From Paracoccaceae bacterium (GTDB lineage: Bacteria > Pseudomonadota > Alphaproteobacteria > Rhodobacterales > Rhodobacteraceae): a DNA stretch of 64,000 nucleotides. The notes beneath the pieces are model-generated. The model had not been told where the DNA came from, ran no database searches, and saw only the letters and a list, made by a program, of their open reading frames with translations. Location: NCBI GenBank assembly GCA_023383015.1, contig JAHDXW010000019.1:1-64000 (forward strand). The letters run 5' to 3'. Shown here in pieces: positions 1 to 8,614 of the stretch; within the stretch, counting starts at the first letter, position 1, and the number at the start of each line of letters is the position of its first letter. Position numbers and translations under genes: made by a program.

Positions 1-54
1 AGTACCGGCCTGTCACGCCGGGGGTCGCGGGTTCGAGCCCCGTCAACCGCGCCA
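1..54 (+). tRNA. tRNA-Asp (GTC), 5' truncated by window edge
   Basis: The first 54 bases match the 3' part of the complete tRNA-Asp that follows, base for base, from just before the anticodon stem to the encoded CCA. The anticodon loop carries GTC and the T-loop reads GGTTCGAGCC. The 5' acceptor strand and D-arm lie before the window. It forms a tandem pair with the next tRNA, separated by 27 bases. Confidence 0.93.
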
Positions 55-81
55 TGCCTGCCCCGGGACTGCCCCGCCAGC

Positions 82-158
82 GCGGTTGTAGCTCAGTCGG
101 TTAGAGTACCGGCCTGTCACGCCGGGGGTCGCGGGTTCGAGCCCCGTCAACCGCGCCA
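82..158 (+). tRNA. tRNA-Asp (GTC)
   Basis: This is a complete 77-base cloverleaf. The acceptor strand GCGGTTG pairs with CAACCGC at 148-154, followed by discriminator G and an encoded CCA. The anticodon stem CCGGC/GCCGG at 109-113 and 121-125 encloses a loop with anticodon GTC at 116-118. The T-loop TTCGAGC is standard. It decodes the Asp codons GAC and GAT. It is identical over the shared length to the truncated copy at 1-54, so the pair is probably one recent tandem duplication. Confidence 0.97.
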
Positions 159-235
159 TTGCCCTTCCCCGGCCAGCACCCGCACCGCGGTCCCGGCGTC
201 GACGGCGAGATGCGGGGCCGGCACGCCGCGCGGCC

Positions 236-256
236 CGAGCCCCAATCAACCGCGCC
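236..256 (+). repeat. Decayed copy of tRNA-Asp 3' end
   Basis: A 21-base segment repeats the last part of the tRNA-Asp genes upstream: CGAGCCCC, then TCAACCGCGCC. In place of the GT between these blocks it has AA plus T, one extra base and one change. No cloverleaf can be formed around it. It may be the relic of a third tandem tRNA or of an integration event that duplicated a tRNA end. In a GC-rich genome part of the match could be chance. Confidence 0.45.
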
Positions 257-330
257 GCGTCCCGCTTCCGGGCAGGCTGGGCGAACGGCGGGGGAACCCG
301 GCCGCATTGATGCGTGTCAATGTCACCAAT

Positions 331-342
331 GCAGATATCTGC
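331..342. promoter_or_regulatory. 12-base perfect palindrome upstream of secreted-protein gene
   Basis: GCAGATATCTGC is a perfect inverted repeat in a locally AT-richer stretch, 61 bases before the GTG start at 404. It could be the binding site of a dimeric regulator acting on the downstream secreted-protein gene. No matching regulator can be named. The rest of 159-403 shows only the tRNA relic and no gene. Confidence 0.3.
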
Positions 343-403
343 GAACGTTTCCTGCTGAGCCCGCGGCACCGGAGTCGAGCCGCGGGAAGAGGGGGGTGAT
401 GCC

Positions 404-1396
404 GTGAGAAGAGCCGAAACAGGGCTGGCGATGCGCCGCCCGGTTGCACCTTGCGCCGGTCCTTTGCGCCGGCTGGCCGCCGCCGCCATCCTCGCGGCGG
501 CAGCGGCCCTGCCGGCGACGGCCGACACCGTGCTCGAGGCCGTCTATCCCGCCCGCAGCGGCGGCGGCAGCGAGATCTGCGGCCCGACCGTCGAGACCGC
601 GTTCACCGTCGCGGGGGCAGGACCCGTGACCATCAGGGTGGAGTGGACCAGCCCCTGGTGGTTCCACCGCCGACGCTGGGCGCGCTACTCGGAATTCCTT
701 TTCTGGAACTGCGAGGGGCGCGGCTGTGTAGGCTATTCGGGCTATGCACCGAATCTCCAGGGCCTCGTCTGCTCGACGCGGGATCCCGATCCGCATGTGC
801 CGAACCTGCCCGCGGTGATCGAGTGGGTGTTCGAGCACACCCGGACCGAGCCTGCGACCCTCTCCACCGCGATCGCCCCGGTCTGCGACTGCCGCTGGAT
901 CGGCGACACCGAGCGCTGCGTCCAGACCGCCGAGCAGTTCCGCGTCACGGTCGATGCCGGTGCCGGCGTCGTGCTCACGCTCGACCGGCCCGGCAGCTAT
1001 CTGCCCGAACCGGTGCCGCCCGATCCCGCCGAGATCGTCGCAGCCGCCACCGTCGCCAACGGCGCCACGGTTCGGAACGGGCCGACGGCGGTCACCACCT
1101 TCACGCTCGACCGCGCCCTCTACCTGGCCCGGATCACCACCTACCACTGGAACGGCGGGCGCGGCGCGCCGGCCGGCACGATCACGCTGGTAGCGCCCGA
1201 CGGCAGCCTCCTCGGCCCCTGGCAGGCCGAGGGGCGGCCCGGTTCGGGCGCCCAGAACGTCAACTGGGTGGCCGAGCCGGGCATCCTCCTGCAGCCGGGA
1301 ACCTATGGCGTGATCGACTCCGACCCCGCCACCTGGTCGCAGAACGCCGGCAGCGGCGGGCGGGGTTTTGTCTGGGTCGAGGGCGTCTGGCGCTAG
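404..1396 (+). CDS. Secreted cysteine-rich protein with C-terminal HWN/WSQN domain, unknown function
   Basis: A 330-residue protein of unrecognised function. The first ~40 residues form a basic start plus an Ala/Leu-rich stretch ending in a plausible ALPATA signal-peptidase site, so export to the periplasm or beyond is likely. The middle part, about residues 42-210, contains seven cysteines (EIC, WNC, RGC, LVC, PVCDC, ERC), suggesting disulfide bonds. Residues ~217-330 form a second domain shared with the protein at 1886: both have NGPT, then TT.HWN.GRG, LQPG.Y and SWSQN/TWSQN ending in GF..VEG.W. The GTG at 404 was chosen because a GAGGGGGG Shine-Dalgarno stands seven bases upstream; an ATG at 431 would also keep the signal peptide. 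No enzyme motif was seen. Confidence 0.8.
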   Translation: MRRAETGLAMRRPVAPCAGPLRRLAAAAILAAAAALPATADTVLEAVYPARSGGGSEICGPTVETAFTVAGAGPVTIRVEWTSPWWFHRRRWARYSEFLFWNCEGRGCVGYSGYAPNLQGLVCSTRDPDPHVPNLPAVIEWVFEHTRTEPATLSTAIAPVCDCRWIGDTERCVQTAEQFRVTVDAGAGVVLTLDRPGSYLPEPVPPDPAEIVAAATVANGATVRNGPTAVTTFTLDRALYLARITTYHWNGGRGAPAGTITLVAPDGSLLGPWQAEGRPGSGAQNVNWVAEPGILLQPGTYGVIDSDPATWSQNAGSGGRGFVWVEGVWR

Positions 1397-1575
1397 GGCG
1401 GCCCCCGGACGGGGGACCGAGGAACGCCCTGCCCGAGGTCATCGCCGGCCCCGGGGGGCGTCGCCCGGCCGCGGGCGGCTTCGGGCGCGCGCGGACGCGT
1501 GCAGGGGGGGCCGTGGCCGCGCTGCGTCCGGGCAGGCCCGCTGAACGGCTCCGCGCGGCCGGTCAGGGTGGACGG

Positions 1576-1756
1576 GCGTGGAATGGGGTCGGCCGCGGGT
1601 CCACCGGGTCGGGCGCGGAGAACCTCATGCGTGGCCGCACCCGGCGTCGGGATCTCCGCCGGCACCTGCGGGGCGGTCGGGTCCGGTCCCCCCGCATGGT
1701 TGCGCAACGACGCGAGCGGCGGGGCCGGCCTCGAGCGGATCGAGGGGGTCTGGCGG
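1576..1756 (+). pseudogene. Relic of a third copy of the HWN/WSQN domain
   Basis: This stretch has no intact gene of its own but carries a recognisable C-terminal piece of the neighbouring secreted-protein family. From 1631 to 1753 the translation aligns without gaps over 41 residues to the end of the 404-1396 protein, with 19 identities by my count (VA.PG, GT, then N..SGG.G and EGVW). Just upstream the match continues in another frame (WNG.GRG at ~1579, then GSGA.N), and about two bases are missing near 1630, so there is a frameshift as well as an internal deletion. The reading frame runs open into the next gene, but the relic lacks a signal peptide. The rest of the 490-base gap 1397-1885 shows nothing else. 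Confidence 0.6.
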
Positions 1757-1885
1757 CCGGCCGGCGCCGGGCATGGCCACGCAGGACCGCGGTGTTGCGC
1801 GCACGGTGTCTTTTCCGGCGGGCCGGGATGCGGCACACTCCCCTTGCCGCGCAGGCGGCGCAATGGCAGCAGGGGGATCGGGGTC

Positions 1886-2410
1886 ATGACGGGACGATGG
1901 CTGGGCTGGTTCGTGGCGGCAGTCGCGGTGGCGGCCTCCGTCGCGCTGCCCGTGCCGGCGCAGGCGTCGGCGGACGGGCAGGGCAGGGCGGCAGGCGATG
2001 CCCGGCCCGTTCCCCACCGGCGCGTGGTGGCGCCGCCGCGGCCGACCCTGACGATCTTCGACACCACCAATCCTGCGCTGCCGGCAAACGGGCCGACCGA
2101 CTACGCGCTGTTCGACATCGACCGCCCTCTGCTTGTCACCCGGCTGACGACGATGCACTGGAACTTCGGCCGCGGCGCCTCGCCGGGGCTCGTCGGCCTT
2201 TACGGCAGCGACGGGGAATACTACGGGCCGTTCCTGTCGGAGGGGCTGCCCGGCCCGCAGGGCATCTCGGACGTCTACTGGTACAGCGAGCCCTACATCA
2301 TCCTCCAGCCCGGTCAGTATGTGGTGTTCGTGTCCGAGCCGGAGAGCTGGTCGCAGAACGACGCCAGCAGCGGCGTCGGCTTCGTGCGGATCGAGGGCGC
2401 CTGGTGGTGA
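1886..2410 (+). CDS. Secreted single-domain paralogue (HWN/WSQN domain), unknown function
   Basis: A 174-residue exported protein of unknown function. Residues 1-27 form a textbook signal peptide: basic MTGR, a hydrophobic V/A core, then PAQA. After a low-complexity linker, residues ~54-174 repeat the C-terminal domain of the protein at 404: NGPT, LTTMHWNFGRG, LYGSDG, IILQPGQY, ESWSQN, SGVGFV and EGAW. The Cys-rich N-terminal half of the larger paralogue is missing. The ATG at 1886 was preferred over an in-frame start at 1499 because only it gives a signal peptide, and GGGATCGGGG precedes it. The spacing of aromatic and Gly residues suggests a beta-sandwich; that is inference. Confidence 0.78.
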   Translation: MTGRWLGWFVAAVAVAASVALPVPAQASADGQGRAAGDARPVPHRRVVAPPRPTLTIFDTTNPALPANGPTDYALFDIDRPLLVTRLTTMHWNFGRGASPGLVGLYGSDGEYYGPFLSEGLPGPQGISDVYWYSEPYIILQPGQYVVFVSEPESWSQNDASSGVGFVRIEGAWW

Positions 2411-2453
2411 ACCCCGCCACCGGTGCACGGCGCCGGGGGCAGGGGCGGGCAGT

Positions 2454-3827
2454 TCAGCGGGAGATCGCGTCGAGCACCCTGGCCCAGGAGCGGATGCCCT
2501 TGTGGAAGCAGGCCACGTCGTACTTCTCGTTCGGCGAGTGGATCTGGTCGTCGTCGCGACCGAAGCCGGTCAGCAGCGAATCCATGCCGAGGATCGACTG
2601 GAAGTAGCCCGCCACGGGGATCGAGCCGCCGGCGCCGACGAAGGCGGCAGGCCTGCCCCACTCGGCCGACAGCGCCGTGCGCGCGCCCTCGAAGGCCGGG
2701 TCGGCAGTGTTCATGTGGCTTGCCGGGCTTGCCCCGTGGCTCCGGAAGGCGACCTTGCAGTCGGCCGGGACCATCGCGCGCACCATGGCGCGGAAGCTCT
2801 CCCGGATGCGCAGCGGGTCCTGACGCGACACCAGCCGGAAGCTCACCTTGGCGCTCGCCCGCGCCGGCAGCACGGTCTTGAAGCCCTCGCCGGCGTAGCC
2901 GCCCGAGATGCCGTTGAACTCGCAGGTCGGGCGCGACCACAGCATCTCGAGCACGTCGCGACCCGCCTCGCCGGCCGGCAGCGACAGCCCGACCGCGCCG
3001 AGGAACGCCCTGGCGTCGAAGGCCAGCCCCCGCCACTGCGCCCGCAGCGCCGGCGCGATCTCGTCCACCCCGTCGTAGAAGCCCGGCACCGTCACCCGGC
3101 CGTCGGCATCGTGCAGGGCGGCGAGGATGCGCGTCAGCACCCGTACCGGGTTCATCGCGGCGCCGCCGTAGTGCCCCGAATGCAGGTCCATGTCGGGCCC
3201 GGTGACGGTGATCTCCTCGCCGAGGAGACCGCGCAGCTGGGTGGTGATGGCGGGCGTGTCGTCGCCGAACAGTCCGGTGTCGCAGATCAGCGCGAGCTCC
3301 GCCCGCAGCTCGGCGGCGTTCTCCCTCAGGAACGGCACCAGCGAGGGCGAGCTCGATTCCTCCTCGCCCTCGAAGAACATCGTCAGTCGCGCGGGCAGGG
3401 TGCCGTGGACGCCGACCCAGGCGCGGCAGGCCTCCACGAAGGTCATCAGCTGGCCCTTGTCGTCCGAGGCGCCGCGGGCGCGAATCACGCGCCCGCGGGG
3501 GCTGTCCTCGATCGCCGGCTCGAAGGGCGGCCGCGACCACAGTGACAGCGGATCGACCGGCTGGACGTCGTAATGGCCATAGAACAGCAGGTGCCGGCGG
3601 CCCGCGCCGCCATGGCCCACGACCATCGGGTGGCCGGGCGTGGGCCGCACCGCGGCATTGAAGCCGATCGCACGCAGGTCCGCGGCGAGCCATTCGGCGG
3701 CCCGCGCGCAGTCGGCCGCATGGGCGGGGTCGGTCGAGATCGAGGGTATGCGCAGCAACGCCATCAGGCGGTCGAGCGCCGCCGGCAGGGTGGCGTCGAT
3801 CCGGGCAAGGACGGGGTCAAGCGACAT
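2454..3827 (-). CDS. M20/M25/M40 family metallopeptidase (dipeptidase)
   Basis: A 457-residue cytoplasmic zinc peptidase of the M20 family, CNDP-like subgroup, which hydrolyses dipeptides or N-acyl amino acids. Metal ligands are visible in GHYDVQPVD (His, then Asp), GASDDKGQ (the bridging Asp), EGEEESSS (catalytic and ligand Glu), ICDTG (Asp) and the C-terminal FHKGI His. A dimerisation-domain sequence, including HSGHYGG, interrupts the two catalytic halves, as usual. The ATG at 3827 has GGAGA seven bases before it. A further in-frame start 24 bases upstream is less likely. The gene stands alone, divergent from hemA, and the exact substrate cannot be read from sequence. Confidence 0.9.
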   Translation of the reverse strand: MSLDPVLARIDATLPAALDRLMALLRIPSISTDPAHAADCARAAEWLAADLRAIGFNAAVRPTPGHPMVVGHGGAGRRHLLFYGHYDVQPVDPLSLWSRPPFEPAIEDSPRGRVIRARGASDDKGQLMTFVEACRAWVGVHGTLPARLTMFFEGEEESSSPSLVPFLRENAAELRAELALICDTGLFGDDTPAITTQLRGLLGEEITVTGPDMDLHSGHYGGAAMNPVRVLTRILAALHDADGRVTVPGFYDGVDEIAPALRAQWRGLAFDARAFLGAVGLSLPAGEAGRDVLEMLWSRPTCEFNGISGGYAGEGFKTVLPARASAKVSFRLVSRQDPLRIRESFRAMVRAMVPADCKVAFRSHGASPASHMNTADPAFEGARTALSAEWGRPAAFVGAGGSIPVAGYFQSILGMDSLLTGFGRDDDQIHSPNEKYDVACFHKGIRSWARVLDAISR

Positions 3828-3859
3828 GGGCGGTCTCCGGGGGGTCTGCAACCGCGGGC

Positions 3860-3888
3860 AGCCTAGTGTGCTGGGCGGAAAAAGGGAA
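3860..3888 (-). promoter_or_regulatory. Promoter for the M20 peptidase gene (CTAGGCT type)
   Basis: On the minus strand TTCCCT (3883-3888) is followed after 17 bases by TAGGCT (3860-3865), about 32 bases before the start codon. The same two hexamers with the same spacing stand in front of the amidase gene at 11250, which is why I call it. It fits a TTGACA/TATAAT-type sigma-70 promoter only loosely. Confidence 0.5.
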
Positions 3889-3953
3889 ACGGGTTCGGCG
3901 GCGGGACGAAGGGCGGTTGCGCAGCGCCGCCCGGGGCGACATCATGCCCCCTG

Positions 3954-3981
3954 TTGCCGGCACGCCGGCCGCGCATATGAC
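3954..3981 (+). promoter_or_regulatory. Possible hemA promoter
   Basis: TTGCCG (3954-3959), a 16-base gap and TATGAC (3976-3981) match four of six bases at each sigma-70 element. This would start transcription about 60 bases before the hemA ATG. No FNR-type TTGAT-N4-ATCAA box was seen in this intergenic region, although hemA of related phototrophs is oxygen-regulated. Confidence 0.3.
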
Positions 3982-4045
3982 GGAACCGTACTCCGGGTGC
4001 CCCAGCGCCCGCCGCCAGCCAAAGCGCCCGCCGAGGAGACACCTC

Positions 4046-5269
4046 ATGGACTACGCCGCAGCCATCGACGCCGCCCTCGGCCGGCTTCATGCGGAGGGCC
4101 GCTACCGTGTGTTCATCGACATTGAGCGCCAGCGCGGCCGCTTTCCCCGTGCCCTCTGGCGCCGGCCCGACGGCACCAGCCGCGAGATCGTGGTCTGGTG
4201 CGGCAACGACTACCTCGGGATGGGGCAGCATCCGGCGGTGATCGAGGCGATGCACGCCGCGCTCGACGCCGGCGGGGCGGGGTCGGGGGGGACGCGGAAC
4301 ATCTCGGGCACCACCGTCTGGCACCGGGCGCTTGAGGCCGAACTGGCCGACCTGCACCGCAAGGAGGCGGCGCTTCTCTTCACCTCGGCCTATGTCGCCA
4401 ACGACGCGACGCTGTCGACGCTGCCGCGGCTGTTCCCCGGGCTGATCATCTATTCCGACGCGCTGAACCATGCCTCGATGATCGAGGGCATCCGCCGCAA
4501 CGGCGGGCAGAAGCGGGTGTTCCGGCACAACGACGTGGCGCATCTGCGGGCGCTGATGGCGGCCGACGATCCCGCCGCCCCCAAACTCGTCGCCTTCGAA
4601 TCGGTCTATTCGATGGACGGCGACTTCGGCCCGATCGCCGCGCTCTGCGATGCGGCCGAGGAGTTCGGGGCGCTGACCTATCTCGACGAGGTTCACGCCG
4701 TCGGGATGTACGGTCCGCGCGGTGGCGGGGTGGCCGAGCGCGACGGGCAGTTGCACCGCATCGACATCGTCAACGGCACGCTCGGCAAGGCCTTCGGCGT
4801 GATGGGCGGCTACATCGCCGCCTCGGCACGGATGGTGGACGCGATCCGCAGCTATGCGCCGGGCTTCATCTTCACCACCTCGCTGCCGCCGGCGATCGCC
4901 GCCGGGGCTGCCGCCTCGGTGTGCCACCTCAAGGGCGACCAGGCGCTGCGCGACCTTCACCAGGCCCGGGCGAAGGCGCTGAAGCTGCGGCTCAGGGGGC
5001 TTGGCCTGCCATTCATCGACCACGGCAGCCACATCGTGCCGGTGCATGTGGGCAACCCCGTTCACTGCAAGATGCTGTCGGACCGGCTGCTCGATGACCA
5101 CGGAATCTATGTTCAGCCGATCAACTACCCGACCGTGCCGAAGGGCACCGAGCGGCTGCGCTTCACCCCGTCGCCCGTGCATGACGGGCCGATGACCGAT
5201 GCGCTGGTGCGGGCCCTCGACGGGCTCTGGTCGGGATGCGCGCTGAACCGCACGCTGGCCAGCGCGTGA
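4046..5269 (+). CDS. hemA: 5-aminolevulinate synthase
   Basis: Condenses succinyl-CoA and glycine to 5-aminolevulinate, the first step of haem synthesis by the C4 (Shemin) route of alphaproteobacteria. The 407-residue length equals that of classical Rhodobacter enzymes. The N-terminus [11 protein letters not shown], the glycine-rich [10 protein letters not shown] region, [10 protein letters not shown] (PLP-contacting Asp and His) and [14 protein letters not shown] with the Schiff-base lysine at residue 248 are all present. The ATG at 4046 has an ideal GAGGAG seven bases upstream; a longer in-frame extension to 3866 was rejected. It is monocistronic, flanked by the divergent M20 peptidase gene and the RodZ-like gene. 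Confidence 0.96.
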   Translation: MDYAAAIDAALGRLHAEGRYRVFIDIERQRGRFPRALWRRPDGTSREIVVWCGNDYLGMGQHPAVIEAMHAALDAGGAGSGGTRNISGTTVWHRALEAELADLHRKEAALLFTSAYVANDATLSTLPRLFPGLIIYSDALNHASMIEGIRRNGGQKRVFRHNDVAHLRALMAADDPAAPKLVAFESVYSMDGDFGPIAALCDAAEEFGALTYLDEVHAVGMYGPRGGGVAERDGQLHRIDIVNGTLGKAFGVMGGYIAASARMVDAIRSYAPGFIFTTSLPPAIAAGAAASVCHLKGDQALRDLHQARAKALKLRLRGLGLPFIDHGSHIVPVHVGNPVHCKMLSDRLLDDHGIYVQPINYPTVPKGTERLRFTPSPVHDGPMTDALVRALDGLWSGCALNRTLASA

Positions 5270-5389
5270 CAGCATCTCCGGGTGCATGGGCGCTTGCCCT
5301 GTGTTAGTTTTGCCTCAATAGGAGCGCTGCGGCCGAATCGCCACGGGGCCGCGGTCGAGAAGCGGAACGGGCGGGACGAAGGCAGGGGC

Positions 5390-6604
5390 ATGATCGGGCG
5401 GCGGGGTTCTCCGTCCTACGGGTCAATCGGGTCGGGCCCGGGTGCGCCCGAGGCCGATTCCCAGCCCCGGGGGTTCGACGATTTCGAGTTGCGCCTCGGC
5501 GACCTGATGCGGGGCGAGCGTGCGACGCTGGGCAAGAGCCTGCTCGACGTCCAGCGCGACCTCAAGATCAAGGCCTCCTACGTCGCCGCGATCGAGAACT
5601 GCGACGTCAGCTGCTTCGAATCGCCGGGCTTCGTGCCGGGCTACGTGCGCTCGTATGCGCGTTACCTCGGGCTCGACCCCGACGAGACCTTCGCGCGCTT
5701 CTGCGCCGAGTCCGGCTTCATGCCGGCCCACGGCCTGCCGCTCGGGGGCGGGCGCGGCGCGTCGGTGCCCTCGCGTCAGGCCGGGCCCGAGCTGACCGAC
5801 CCCTTCGGCAATCCGCGGGCTCCCTTCGTGCCGCGCGGCGAGGGGCTGTTCGCGCGGGTGGAGCCGGGGGCGCTCGGCTCGCTGTTCGTCCTGGCGCTGC
5901 TGATCGCGGGCGTCGGCTACGGCGGATGGTCGGTGCTGCAGGAGGTCCAGCGCGTGCAGGTTGCACCGGTCGACCAGGCGCCCGGCGTGGTGGCCGACCT
6001 CGATCCGCTCGCCGGGGTTGCGCCGGTGGCTCCGGTGCCGTCGGATGTGGCGGGCTTCGCGGCGCCCGACCCCGATGCGGTGGACCGGCTCTACCGGCCC
6101 GCGGCGCTGGATGCCCCGGTGCTGGTCGCGCGTGACGGCCCGATCGCGGCGATCGACCCGCGGTCGTTCGGCGCGCTTGCCGGCGAGGAGGGCGAGGAAG
6201 GCGCGGCCACGGCGATCGCCGAGGCCACCGCCGACCCCGGCGACACGCCCGTCAAGGTGGTCGAGGACCAGCGCCCGCATGTCGAGATCCTCGCCGTGCG
6301 CCCGGCCTGGGTGCGCGTCCAGTCGGCCGACGGCACTGTGCTGCTGGAGAAGATCCTCGACGCGGGCGAGCGGTATGTGGTGCCGCAGACAGAGGTGCCC
6401 GCACGGCTGCGCGCCGGCAACTCGGGAGCGGTGTATTTCGTTGTCCATGGCGACGTGCGGGGCCCCGCCGCGCCCGGGGCGCAGGTGGTGCGCAACGTGG
6501 CGCTGTCGGCCGAGGCGCTGGCAGAGGCCTTTGCCGTGGCCGACCCCGCCCGCGATGCCGACCTGCGGCGGATGGTTGCGGTCGCAGAGGCGCGGACACC
6601 CTGA
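5390..6604 (+). CDS. RodZ-like helix-turn-helix membrane protein (DUF4115)
   Basis: A 404-residue single-pass membrane protein with the architecture of the cell-shape factor RodZ, which links the MreB cytoskeleton to the wall-synthesis machinery. An N-terminal HTH_25 domain lies at about residues 30-105 ([20 protein letters not shown], then [17 protein letters not shown]). One hydrophobic helix follows at about 163-183 ([16 protein letters not shown]). After a periplasmic linker comes the DUF4115 domain at ~300-370 ([26 protein letters not shown]). The ATG at 5390 was chosen because residues upstream of it are unlike the family. ispG follows 76 bases later; a rodZ-like gene next to ispG is a widespread pairing in proteobacteria. 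Confidence 0.88.
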   Translation: MIGRRGSPSYGSIGSGPGAPEADSQPRGFDDFELRLGDLMRGERATLGKSLLDVQRDLKIKASYVAAIENCDVSCFESPGFVPGYVRSYARYLGLDPDETFARFCAESGFMPAHGLPLGGGRGASVPSRQAGPELTDPFGNPRAPFVPRGEGLFARVEPGALGSLFVLALLIAGVGYGGWSVLQEVQRVQVAPVDQAPGVVADLDPLAGVAPVAPVPSDVAGFAAPDPDAVDRLYRPAALDAPVLVARDGPIAAIDPRSFGALAGEEGEEGAATAIAEATADPGDTPVKVVEDQRPHVEILAVRPAWVRVQSADGTVLLEKILDAGERYVVPQTEVPARLRAGNSGAVYFVVHGDVRGPAAPGAQVVRNVALSAEALAEAFAVADPARDADLRRMVAVAEARTP

Positions 6605-6680
6605 CCGCATGCGTTGCCGGCCGGGGGCGCGCGGCCTATCTTGCCCGGAAGGCGCCGCGCATCCCTGCCCCCGAGGTCCC

Positions 6681-7811
6681 ATGTCGCTGAACCACGTCCG
6701 CCCCTGGCGCAACATCCATCGCCGCCGGTCGCGCCAGATCCGCGTCGGCAAGGTCGCCGTGGGCGGTGATGCGCCGATCTCGGTCCAGACCATGACCAAC
6801 ACGGTCACCACCGACATCGCGGCGACGATCAGGCAGGTGCAGCGCTGCGCGGCCGCGGGCGCCGACATCGTCCGCATCTCCACCCCCGACGAGGAATCGA
6901 CGCGCGCCCTGCGCGAGATCGTGGCCGAGAGCCCGGTGCCGATCGTCGCCGACATCCACTTCCACTACCGCCGCGCGATCGAGGCCGCCGCGGCGGGGGC
7001 GGCCTGCCTGCGCATCAACCCGGGCAACATCGGCGACGCGCGGCGGGTGCGCGAGGTGGTGCAGGCGGCGCGTGACCACGGCTGTTCGATCCGCATCGGC
7101 GTGAACGCCGGCAGCCTCGAGAAGGATCTGCTTGAGAAATACGGCGAGCCCTGCCCCGAGGCGATGGTGGAAAGCGCCCTCGACCACATCCGCCTTCTGC
7201 AGGACAACGACTTCCACGAGTTCAAGATCAGCGTGAAGGCGTCCGACGTCTTCCTTGCCGCCGCCGCCTACCAGCAGCTGGCCGAGGCCACCGACGCCCC
7301 CCTGCACCTCGGCATCACCGAGGCCGGCGGGCTGGTCACCGGCACGGTGAAATCGGCCATCGGGCTTGGCAACCTGCTGTGGATGGGCATCGGCGACACC
7401 ATCCGCGTCTCGCTCTCGGCCGATCCGGTCGAGGAGGTGAAGGTCGGCTTCGAGATCCTCAAGGCGCTCGGCCTGCGCCACCGCGGCGTGACGATCATCT
7501 CCTGCCCCTCCTGTGCGCGCCAGGGTTTCGACGTCATCCGCACGGTCGCTCTGCTCGAGGAGCGGCTCGCCCATGTCACCACGCCGATGTCGCTGTCGAT
7601 CATCGGCTGCGTCGTCAACGGCCCGGGCGAGGCGCTGATGACCGACATCGGCTTCACCGGCGGCGGCGCCGGCAAGGGTATGGTCTATCTCGCCGGCCGG
7701 CAGAGCCACACCATGACCAACGAGCGCATGGTCGATCACATCGTCGAACTGGTTGAGCGCAAGGCGGCGGAACTGGCGGCGGCGGACGCCCCGCCGGCCG
7801 CCGCCGAATAG
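6681..7811 (+). CDS. ispG: 4-hydroxy-3-methylbut-2-en-1-yl diphosphate synthase (flavodoxin/ferredoxin)
   Basis: Penultimate enzyme of the MEP isoprenoid pathway, a [4Fe-4S] protein that reductively opens methylerythritol cyclodiphosphate. The protein has 376 residues, the normal short bacterial form. The cluster ligands Cys275, Cys278 ([13 protein letters not shown]), Cys310 and Glu317 ([10 protein letters not shown]) are all present and match the spacing of E. coli IspG (270, 273, 305, 312). The N-terminal TIM barrel begins with [12 protein letters not shown]. The start was set at the ATG with GAGG upstream. The gene is co-directional with, and close to, the RodZ-like gene. It converges on the DsbA-like gene with only 23 bases between stop codons. 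Confidence 0.96.
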   Translation: MSLNHVRPWRNIHRRRSRQIRVGKVAVGGDAPISVQTMTNTVTTDIAATIRQVQRCAAAGADIVRISTPDEESTRALREIVAESPVPIVADIHFHYRRAIEAAAAGAACLRINPGNIGDARRVREVVQAARDHGCSIRIGVNAGSLEKDLLEKYGEPCPEAMVESALDHIRLLQDNDFHEFKISVKASDVFLAAAAYQQLAEATDAPLHLGITEAGGLVTGTVKSAIGLGNLLWMGIGDTIRVSLSADPVEEVKVGFEILKALGLRHRGVTIISCPSCARQGFDVIRTVALLEERLAHVTTPMSLSIIGCVVNGPGEALMTDIGFTGGGAGKGMVYLAGRQSHTMTNERMVDHIVELVERKAAELAAADAPPAAAE

Positions 7812-7834
7812 GGCGCCCGCCGGCCGCCCCGCGC

Positions 7835-8614
7835 TCAGTCGGTGCGCAGCTCGGCCACGAGGTTGCGCATGGTCGCCAGCGGCACCTGCCCGCGCACCAT
7901 CCGGTCGTCGAAGACGAAGGTCGGCGTGCCGTTGATCTGCAGGCGGATCGCGAGGTCACGGGTGGCGGCGATGCGCCGCTCCACCTCGGGGTCGGCCGTC
8001 CGCGCCAGGATGGCCTCGCCGTCGAGGTCCAGCGCCTGGGCAAGGCGGACGAGCGTCGGCCCGGTCGCGTTGCCCTCGAGGGCCATCAGCGCCTCGTGCA
8101 TCGCGCCGTAGGCCTCAGGTCCGGCCTCGAGCAGGGTGGCGATGGCGAAGGCCGAGGACAGGTCCGACTGCGGCCCGAGGATGGGGAATTCCTTGACGAT
8201 GTAGCGGACATTGCCATCCGAGCGGACCAGCTCCTTGACGTCGGGATGGGCGCGCCGACAGACGCCGCAGCGGTAGTCGAGGAACTCCACCAGCGTCACG
8301 TCGCCGTCGGGGTTGCCGCCGACCCAGGAGAAGCCGTCGGCGAAGATCTCGTCGCGATGGGCCGCGACCAGCGCCGAATCCGCTCCTGCCTGCTCGGCCG
8401 CCTGCCGGGCGTTCAGCACCTCCACCGCCTCGAGCAGCACCTCGGGGTTCTCGAGCAGATAGGCCCGCACGGCGGCACCGAAGGCGGCGCGCTCGACGTC
8501 GCTCATCGCACCGAGATCGAGCGCCGGCGCCGGGCCGGCGAGGGCGACGGCGGCGGCGGCCGCGGGAATGGCCCGGCGCAGAGCGCCGGCAGGGGCAGCA
8601 AGCCAGGTCGTCAT
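7835..8614 (-). CDS. DsbA-family thiol:disulfide oxidoreductase (Com1-like)
   Basis: A 259-residue periplasmic thioredoxin-fold protein. A signal-peptide-like Ala-rich segment ends near residue 31. An N-terminal helical extension (residues ~35-90) precedes the fold, which has the redox motif C116-G-V-C119 in FLDYRCGVCRR and a cis-proline loop in NGTPTFVFDD. This is the bacterial Com1/ScsC-like DsbA branch, which oxidises or isomerises disulfides in exported proteins. Its start overlaps the stop of the upstream M48 gene by four bases (ATGA), so the two are translationally coupled and probably serve envelope protein quality control together. Confidence 0.9.
   Translation of the reverse strand: MTTWLAAPAGALRRAIPAAAAAVALAGPAPALDLGAMSDVERAAFGAAVRAYLLENPEVLLEAVEVLNARQAAEQAGADSALVAAHRDEIFADGFSWVGGNPDGDVTLVEFLDYRCGVCRRAHPDVKELVRSDGNVRYIVKEFPILGPQSDLSSAFAIATLLEAGPEAYGAMHEALMALEGNATGPTLVRLAQALDLDGEAILARTADPEVERRIAATRDLAIRLQINGTPTFVFDDRMVRGQVPLATMRNLVAELRTD

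Noticed and set aside
1499-2410. Longer version of the second secreted protein that would fuse the third-copy relic to it
   Set aside because: The longer N-terminus has no signal peptide and includes frameshifted material; the ATG at 1886 gives a proper signal peptide and has a ribosome-binding site.
451-2607. 718-codon plus-strand frame across both secreted-protein genes
   Set aside because: Its translation is Arg/Pro/Gly-rich noise; the secreted proteins lie in other frames with signal peptides and mutual homology. Only a short part of it, near 1579-1630, coincides with the pseudogene relic.
3863-5287. 474-codon minus-strand frame opposite hemA
   Set aside because: It is antisense to a certain hemA and its His/Arg-rich translation has no homology.
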